64,000 nt of DNA, taken from contig VSDK01012688.1 of the NCBI GenBank assembly GCA_009767595.1, positions 695,676 through 759,675 of the forward strand, read 5' to 3'. The notes under the pieces were generated by a model that saw only the letters and a list, made by a program, of their open reading frames with translations, was not told the DNA's origin and made no database searches. The number at the start of each line of letters is the position of its first letter. Position 1 is the stretch's first letter. Positions 56,993 through 64,000 of the stretch are shown here, one piece after another. This DNA is from Symbiodinium kawagutii. Taxonomy: Eukaryota; Sar; Dinophyceae; Suessiales; Symbiodiniaceae. The position numbers and the translations under genes are program-made.

Positions 56993-57321
56993 TCATTCAC
57001 AAATGATCCATTCTGGTTGATGATGGCTAATGGGAATATCAATACCAATGATAGTTGGAAAATGGTGATTCATGATCGCTAGTTGGAATGTGTTGATTCA
57101 TGATAGGTATACTGATTGATGAGTACTCCTCAACTTCAACTGGATATCGGTTGGCTGGCCAAATACAGCTATCGTCCACTCCCCTTTGATTGATATAATT
57201 ATGATGATTATGATATACATCTTGGGGGGATCAGGAGGCGCTTGTGACTTCTAGTGTAACCCTTTCTCTGTTGGTAAGTTCGTACTGCTATGGTGACCAT
57301 CCCCATTTTTTCTTTTGGAAG

Positions 57322-57413
57322 CTGTCATGGGAGCACCTGCTCCCAGCTCTTCTCCTGCTGCCCAAACTGTGGCGCTGGAAAGTTGCAGACGACTCCGTCC
57401 GCGGTCGGCCTCG
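57322..57413 (+). CDS. Candidate exon 1 of a + strand cluster
   Basis: Pyrimidine-rich acceptor CATTTTTTCTTTTGGAAG and donor CCTCG|GTATGA. All three frames are open here: one reads LSWEHLLPALLLLPKLWRWK, another CPNCGAGKLQTTPSAVGL, the third starts with ATG (MGAPAPSSSPAAQTVALESC). Splicing to 58110-58222 keeps the first two frames open but not the third. The frame cannot be chosen from sequence alone. Confidence 0.3.
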
Positions 57414-58109
57414 GTATGATGGGGACGGAAGCATGTTCGACTTGTTCAAGATGACACTTTTGTCAGACTACGTTGAAAAAGGATGTTTTGTCAGATTCGT
57501 TCAACATAATATGTGTGTTTTTATTCTTTTCCGACGTATGGTCTAAGAACACGGATCTTAACAAGTGTTTTTGTGGATCCAGTAGTTTACATTCCTACAT
57601 GTTGTTGAACTTGGATAGCTCCAGAGTTAATTTTGCAACTGGCAAACACTGTAAACATGTCTTTTTATTTGAGAGACGCGGTTGGTGTCGTTTATTTTTT
57701 AATCCACTTGTACATTGTAGATATGATGCTGTGCGAATATGATGTTATCCTAAATGCATTGGGTTCTCATCATAATATCATAGCACAACATGTCCCATGA
57801 AATTGTTGGATGGTTTGTGAGTACCACAATTTGTGGATTTCTCAAAAAATATTTTGCACAGCCTTAGCCACTCATTGATTTGTTTCAATTGACTTTTCAA
57901 TGAACAAACCGCCCCATCCTGTGACCAGGCCTCTAGACTCGCATTCGTCATTTGAAGCAACACATTTTTCCTTGGCAAACTGATTGCTATTGATGATTCT
58001 ATAGAGGATTCTTGGCTCATGGGGAAATGTGAGGTGTTGGTTGCATGGCTCGTGCCTCTGCGAATCATGCCTCATTCAACTTTTGCCAACCATTTCATGT
58101 GTCCCGCAG

Positions 58110-58222
58110 AAGTTGTCATGGGCCCAGCGGCCTGTCCGTTGACAGTGTCAGTGGCTCATGTTGGGATGGTCTTTCTGAGATCCCACTGTTACAAGAATGT
58201 CCACGAGAACGACTCAAGGCAG
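58110..58222 (+). CDS. Candidate exon 2 of the + strand cluster
   Basis: Acceptor TTTCATGTGTCCCGCAG and donor AAGGCAG|GTGGGA. Two frames are open and protein-like (SCHGPSGLSVDSVSGSCWDG or VVMGPAACPLTVSVAHVGMV). It would splice to 58631-58740. No homology is recognised. Confidence 0.33.
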
Positions 58223-58630
58223 GTGGGACGGTCTGTGGATAGTATTGTTTCGGGGTGGATCAGGATACCCGTCACTCTTGGACAACTCCAATTGGACTTT
58301 GGAAGAAACACGGCTGCTGGCGAGTGAGGCTTATATCACCTGATACATGCGAGTCTTGTTAAATTCCTTGTCTAGTTTGGACATGTGGACATGTTTCCTT
58401 GCTCAGATTGGTAAGATCCTGCATTGATTTGAATGGTGGTGAACACCCCTGTTAATTTAGATATGGTGACGCCGCCTGATTAGTGGATCATTACGGCCGA
58501 AGATTTACACTAGGAAAATCATCCATGGTTCTTTAATTGTTTCATAATTGTTACATTTAGCAAGGAGCACGATAGGGGACTGTGCTCTTTCCGAGTTTTT
58601 TGACCACACTTCTCCTTCAATGGAGGTCAG

Positions 58631-58740
58631 GAACTGGACTCGTGTCACGGGGCAATCTTGGCGAACCATCCCAAAACCGCCCCAGTCCTCGACGTCCCAA
58701 GCGTCACGATGTTCGGCAATGCGATGAACCGTGGCTGTCA
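58631..58740 (+). CDS. Candidate exon 3 of the + strand cluster
   Basis: Acceptor GGTCAG|GAA and donor CTGTCA|GTAAAA. One frame reads ELDSCHGAILANHPKTAPVL and continues DVPSVTMFGNAMNRGC; another reads TGLVSRGNLGEPSQNRPSPR. Introns between the three cluster exons would be 696 and 408 bp, ordinary lengths for dinoflagellates. Confidence 0.33.
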
Positions 58741-59079
58741 GTAAAACGCGGCTGTTGTTGGAGTCTGATAATCCTGGAAACTTTGAAGTACCCCTTTTTG
58801 TCTTTTATTGCTTACAAGTACCTTAGGTACAACCATCATCAGTGTTGGTATCCAACCATATCCAACAATTGTCATGGGATTTACACAATACTGTGATGCG
58901 CAACATGGATGATTGCATGCTCCTACTGTTGAAGAAACCCGTCCAGCACAAGTTGATAGGTATCGCCGTTTTGAAATGTTTTGAGTGATTCTATGAATAA
59001 TGAAGATGGTTATGAACCCCCTAACAAGCGCTATTGTTGTGGGGTACACCTTTTCGGGGGTCACCTACAACCCCATGAT

Positions 59080-60043
59080 TCAAAGGTTTTGCTTGGTATG
59101 TTGGGAAACTTGTTGCCTATGAATCACCCAGGATTCAGATGAAGGAGGCACGAGTTGTTTCTCAAGCCTTGCTAGCAGAAACTGCTGATCCATTGCCTGC
59201 CGAAATTTGATATTTGGCAGTTCATCCATTCGTAAACGGGGTGCTGGGCTTTCCCGCTTCTGACTTTCCAACCGGGTTCTTGGATCCTCAAGTATTGTAT
59301 ATGGCTGGGATCCAAAGTCGAATTATTCCTATTGCTCACATCCCCAAAATGACCAGACTAGTTTTTTGTTGGGATGTTCATCTATCCATTTGTGGGATGC
59401 TTTGTTATGAATGGTTCTGAGCCATATGGTGTTTTCTCCAAATTGGGAACCCCAAAAATGGTTGGTTTATTACTAGAAATGATTAATATGGGATGATTTG
59501 GGGGTACCCTTTTTTTGAGAAACCACCATATCCATATTACGAAAGTCATGATCCTGTGACATGCCCAACGGCCCCAACAACATGTCATCTCTGCGGCCGT
59601 AGTTTCCCCGGATCGTGAAGAAGGCGGACGCCTTCTTCGGTTCCGGATGTTGTGTGGGACCCAAGGGTTTCTATTCTTGTGGGAGAATCTCAAGATCAAT
59701 GGATGAACTCGAGGGTTTCTATTCTTGTGGGACCCAAAGGTCTTTCTATTCTTTGAATCTCAAAATCCGTTTACCAAGAGTTTTGCAATCAATGAATGAG
59801 CCGCAGAATTGCGATTTGCATGTGGTTGATGCTCTTCACATCCCAAGATGAATAGGCTGCCCTGGTAGCAGCTGTTACAACCACTTCCAGGGGTGTTTTA
59901 AGCCGGGAATCTCGGGCGTTAAGCTGTTGAAGTTCCACCTGACAGCCGTGGATCAGTGGCTGGAGGTCACAAGGGTCCGGCCGACGCCGCGACGCGTCGC
60001 GGGAGCGAGCAACAGGAGATGTCCCATTGGGGGTTCCCAACAT
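59080..60043 (-). CDS. Two-exon hypothetical protein, minus strand
   Basis: Proposed exons are 60043-59840 (68 codons from ATG, MLGTPNGTSPVARSRDASRR...) and 59286-59080 (DPRTRLESQKRESPAPRLRM... to TGA). They join in phase 0 across a 553-bp intron with donor GAT|GTGAAG and acceptor TTGAG|GAT, the AG|G form common in dinoflagellates. The predicted 136-aa product is basic and Gln/Arg-rich, without membrane segments or a motif I recognise. A family A foldback element (59423-59533) lies inside the intron. Upstream in the same frame, after one TGA, another protein-like stretch (60076-60260) begins, so the gene may extend 5' with another intron, or this may be a pseudogene. Confidence 0.42.
59423..59533. 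mobile_element. Family A element inside a proposed intron
   Basis: Ends CATATGGTGTTTTCTCCAAA and TTTTGAGAAACCACCATATC. It lies within the 553-bp intron proposed for the minus-strand gene at 59080-60043. Confidence 0.75.
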
Positions 60044-60075
60044 GGTGCTGTGCTGTGTGAACAGTGAGTTCCATC

Positions 60076-60260
60076 AGTGGAAGCAACTCGGGAGTAGCAC
60101 CATGGCTACAACTCCCATGTTTTTTGAAGTTGCGCTGGTCTGGGATTCGCGGGGCGAGGTGAACAAGTCGAGGCTCCCAACTTGGGTTTTCCACCATGGT
60201 TGAGGACCCACTGATCCATCATGCGCATCAATGACACTGGACTGGGCAAGTTCATTAATG
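60076..60260 (-). CDS. Protein-like open segment upstream of the 59-60 kb gene
   Basis: It reads NELAQSSVIDAHDGSVGPQP then WWKTQVGSLDLFTSPRES and runs to a TGA in the same frame as the MLGTPNG exon. It could be the preceding exon, with an intron that removes the TGA, or a coding sequence broken by a nonsense mutation. No family is recognised. Confidence 0.28.
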
Positions 60261-60669
60261 TAATCCCTTCTCCATGATATTAAACTACCTTCCCCTCCTA
60301 AAAAGCACTGATTCCTTCTGAAATGTTTTGGCTTCTGGAGCGTAGGTTTGACAATCAATCATTTGATACTAGAAGGTTTTTTCTGTCAACAATTCGATCA
60401 TTGATTCAACCCTTGTCCAATTTGTTTATCCACTGAATCCGAGCATGTCCCGTTTTCAACTTCGATCAGCTGAGATGGATGTCCTCAGTGTTGTCCAATT
60501 TGTTTCTTCCGAATTGATTCGGCACTCGAAGCATATGACCTATATCCATGTATGAATATTCATGATCATTTATGTTGATCATGGGGATTCTGAATGACTT
60601 GTTGACCCTTTGGTGTATCCTGTCGCGGTCCTGTCATGGACATCATTCGTTTGCGCTTTGTTCTTCCAG

Positions 60670-61000
60670 CCCTTCACCACGCCTGAAACCCAGTGATGAA
60701 CAGACTGCGGAGGCGCTTCAATGTGTCTCTCATCCGCACCAGCAAATGAATTCAACCCCGACAAAGTCGAGCATCGTTTCAGGGTCGATCCTAAGCCCGA
60801 ACTGGAACTGTCGATCGCAGAACCTCAAAGATTCCAGGACTGAACCATTCCCGGTTCTGGCTGAGCTGGATAAGCAGAATAACATCCCCTGTTCAGCCAG
60901 CAGCAATTGGCTTCATCCTGGCTTCACAGTCCTGTTAAAGCTACCATGCTGCCAGGTCCGCAGGTTGGGGCTACCACTGGTGAAAGTTAAGAATCCTTGA
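60670..61000 (+). CDS. Candidate terminal exon, hypothetical protein
   Basis: A strong acceptor (pyrimidine tract TTTGTTCTTCCAG) ends at 60669. The frame then stays open for about 110 codons to a TGA at 60998-61000, reading PSPRLKPSDEQTAEALQCVS at the start and LPCCQVRRLGLPLVKVKNP at the end. Composition is protein-like and the other two frames carry early stops. A donor-like CCAG|GTCCGC near 60959 could end the exon earlier. No domain is recognised. Confidence 0.38.
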
Positions 61001-61239
61001 GCATCATATCAACAGTGATAGCACTATGTGAATAATGCAATATATAATATTATTATGTTTGATTATATATATATATATATACATGTAGTGCAATATAATA
61101 GGATTCCATCTATATATACATATGTTTATATGAATAGTATTTGGTTGTTGCTGCTACATGCTTGCCAACCATGATGTGATTGCATTAAATTATAGTAGTA
61201 CACGATGCGTAACGATTCATATCAAACAGAAATTATACA

Positions 61240-62060
61240 CACCTTCCATGCACACATACATAGATGCACGCATACACATTTACACATATTGCAAACATTA
61301 CGTACGTCGCATGCATGTGCATGCATTAAACATTACCTACATCGTATGCACATGCATGCATTACATGTCATTACATAATTGCATAAAGTATACATAAATA
61401 TAGGAGATTGATTACATACATTGCATCAATTGGATACGTTGCATACATTTGTATATATGAAATGCATACTTTATGTACATGCTATTTCCTTTGTAGCATA
61501 AATCACTCGCAGTGCGTACAGTCTATACGCGAAGGTTTTATACATACATTTACTTCATACATTACATATTTTACGTACATATTATGTATATACAGATGTT
61601 ACAGATGTTACATGTCTAATTGCATACACCATATACATTGCCTACACTACACGCACACACATTGCATACATTTCACACATAAGATGCTGTACTTGACACA
61701 CATATGTACACATATTGCATGTATTATTTACGTACACATTCATACACATACATACCTGCATGTATACATGCATACATGCATACATGCATACATGCATACA
61801 TGCATACATGCATACATGTACTCATATGTTTAGACATTCATACATTTATACATACGTCCATGACACACACACACAGAACATACAACATATGTTACATACA
61901 TTGCATAATTACATGACAACCTTTACATACATCGCCATTACATACAGTACCTGATTGCATACATCACATGCAGCATAGACACTATATACATTAAATGCAT
62001 TACATACGTACATCCATGCATACGCGTCTACATACAGACAGACAGACTTTTGCACATACA
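61240..62060. repeat. Long ACATAC/TGCATACA-rich low-complexity tract
   Basis: About 800 bp dominated by CATACA words, with a clean 8-bp ATGCATAC array at 61760-61813. Open frames here (Tyr/His/Ile/Cys-rich) are compositional artefacts. Confidence 0.85.
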
Positions 62061-62119
62061 TGCATTGCATTCGTACATGCATAGATTAGATCAGAATCGA
62101 AAGGAACAATTAGATTCAA

Positions 62120-62275
62120 TTACCATACCATGCCATACCATACCATAAGATACCATACCATATCATGTCATACCGTTCCATGCCATGCCATACCATACCA
62201 TACCGTACCATTCCATACCATACCATACACAGAGACGGACAGACGGACTCACGGACAGACGGACAGACATGCGCA
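62120..62275. repeat. CCATA pentamer array followed by GACGGACA array
   Basis: About twenty degenerate CCATA units (62120-62227), then GACGGACAGACGGACTC-type units to 62270. Confidence 0.9.
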
Positions 62276-64000
62276 GAGACACTTCTACACCCATGACATG
62301 GTTTCTTGGTGTTCGATCTTCCTCTCAACCAATGGAGTCTTAGCGCCATCAGAAGCCTGATGCCGTGATGATTTTTTCTGATTCTATGGCAGGTTCATGT
62401 ACACAGTTTCCTGAGCTAGGAGTTTAGATGCTTAGATCTACATGAAATGATACCGAATGGACATCTGAAGCATCCTGAGCAAGCAGCTGTGGAAAAGAAT
62501 CATCAGATTGAGGACCTTTTGCGTGGCAGTTCCCAGGTTTGCCTCACCATGGAGTAGCTGAGTCTACTTCATTTCAATTCGAATCTCGTCAGCTGCTTGT
62601 TTGCTGATGCCATGTTTGGTCATGCTTTCATTGGAACAACACTCATACACACAAAGTGATATGCTGCTTGTTGAAAACTATTTAGACTAATTCAGTAAAG
62701 ACTAAAGTGACTAAAGACTCCCATTTTTGAACCAAACCTGTCTTGGTTTCCTGGATTCTTCTCCACGCGTTACTTGTGGATGTGGAGAAGATTACCAGGA
62801 ACACCCATGTTTGTTCGATGGCAAGTTTGGTCGATAGGCTGGTGTGGTTGCAGGCCATGCTATGTTGGCAACACTCCTGGCATACACCCCTGGTATACAA
62901 ATGTCCACCTTTCTAGCTTGTCAGAAAATTGTGCATGGGAAGACTTGCTGGCCAAATGAGTTTCGGTTTTTATACCAGTCTTCCCAAAACAGAGGCTGGA
63001 TTTATTCATTGAAAGCTTTCTATTCTCCATCGCGGAAGCTTCACGCGGAGGGATTCAACAATTGCCCTACTAGAGTCGGTGACCAGAATGGTCAAAAAAT
63101 GGGTAGAAGAATGTAAGAATAGGATGGTTTTGCCCTCAAGAAGAATGGCAAATGGAACAATAATGGTTTATACATATCTGAAAACAAGTTTTTTTACATA
63201 TCTAAGTGCTCAATGTATATAAAACAAATTGAATGGTTGATAAATTGCCCTCACCAGAAAAAAGAAAGGAGCCCGAACTCCAATCAATCCACCTGAGATG
63301 GCGGCCCTGCGCAGGCTGCAACCCAAGACTGCAACCATTTATACTCGCTACTCGCCAATGTAAGCAATCTGAGATGCTTGAAAACTCTCCACTTGGCTGA
63401 TAATAGCGTTGATTTTAATTGCCGGCCTAGATCATCAATGGTCACTAGTTGTTCATCAATGGTGACTAATTAGTTGTTACTAGTAGCAATTAAAGGCCAA
63501 CAGCGCGTAAGAATCGCTAGTCATGGCTAGTAATGCAGATCACAAGACCCGCAGATCAGAGTGGAATGATCCATGTCAAAGGCGAGGATCGCCATAGCCA
63601 TTGTTATTGTGTTTAGCACCTGGTTTTGTGTGCAGCTAGCAGCAGTGATTGAAATGTCCCTGGTGATGAGATAGATCATAGAGGTAACCAACGGTAACCA
63701 CCTCGCCGCTGCGAAAAGTTCCAGATCCTTGATACATGGCCGCCGATTCATGGCTCAGGATGTTGTGTCAAGCCATGTCAAGCCTAGTGATGTTGGTTTC
63801 TCAAGATACAGTTGATATGTGAGAAATCAATATAAATATCATTAAATATCAATAATGATATCAATGTAGCCATTTATCTAATGATATTGGTGGCCCTTAG
63901 GTATGTGTTGTTCAGCCTTGCCATTTCTAAGGGCGTCTTGGTGGCAAGCCACGACCAGATTGGACACACTGAACTACCCCTCCCCTCGGTCAGCTGTACA
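62276..64000. other. Right end of the window, no supported gene
   Basis: A + strand region at 62760-63116 is open in several overlapping frames without clear splice pairs. The words GATGTTGGTTTCTCAAG (63789) resemble one end of a family A element, with no partner end. Confidence 0.4.

Noticed and set aside
57322..58740. The tetrapeptide Ser-Cys-His-Gly readable near the start of all three exon candidates
   Set aside because: It lies in different splice phases in each and reflects the common word TGTCATGG; not a shared domain.
61158..62360. Multiple ORFs rich in Tyr, His, Ile, Cys
   Set aside because: Translation of CATACA and CCATA low-complexity arrays.
63789..63870. Possible additional family A element
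   Set aside because: Only one end-like word; no matching inverted end or interior.
1..64000. Dinoflagellate spliced-leader gene, rRNA, CRISPR array or bacterial-type operon
   Set aside because: No match to the spliced-leader core, no rRNA-like blocks, no regularly spaced direct repeats with unique spacers, no tightly packed co-directional genes outside the LINE.

Overview
The window looks like nuclear DNA of a dinoflagellate, most likely from the Symbiodiniaceae or a relative. This is an inference from three things: one long LINE carrying a cytosine methyltransferase gene (a combination reported in dinoflagellate retrotransposons), sparse short coding islands bounded by splice-like sites that mostly read AG|G at the acceptor, and a background crowded with small foldback elements and microsatellites. 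I see no bacterial operons, rRNA, convincing tRNA, CRISPR array or spliced-leader gene.

6.4-16.4 kb: the centrepiece is an apparently intact LINE of about 10.0 kb (6406-16441), flanked by an exact 16-bp target site duplication (6390-6405 and 16442-16457). It carries three long ORFs on the + strand. (i) A 630-aa protein with a complete C5-cytosine DNA methyltransferase domain. (ii) A 1111-aa ORF1-like protein with a Ulp1/C48-like cysteine peptidase signature and a C-terminal coiled coil. (iii) A 1613-aa ORF2 polyprotein with APE endonuclease, reverse transcriptase, CCHC zinc motif and RNase H. The first two genes overlap in different frames. The second and third share one frame and are separated by a single TGA. 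ORF2 starts with a 2A-like peptide ending in HPGP. The element sits in the loop of a 19-bp-arm palindrome and ends in two copies of CGGAAAAG.

Rest of the window: no other long gene. Three families of short (about 100-120 bp) inverted-repeat, MITE-like elements recur: family A (ends GGTGGTTTCTCAAAA, 16 copies), family B (ends CTGGTTGGTGGTTT, about 8 copies) and family C (ends around TGGGTCAA, about 6 copies). Degenerate ACCATCAACC-type repeats, TA/CA-rich microsatellites and short tandem arrays fill much of the remainder. There is one 394-bp assembly gap (46777-47170) inside a GTT/GGT microsatellite.

Scattered between the repeats are short open segments that look like exons of host genes or gene relics: a last-exon ankyrin-repeat fragment at 44.8 kb, a plausible two-exon minus-strand gene at 59.1-60.0 kb with a family A element in its 553-bp intron, a plausible terminal exon at 60.7-61.0 kb, and about fifteen weaker candidates. 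None can be assigned a function except the ankyrin fragment, and all need transcript or homology evidence.
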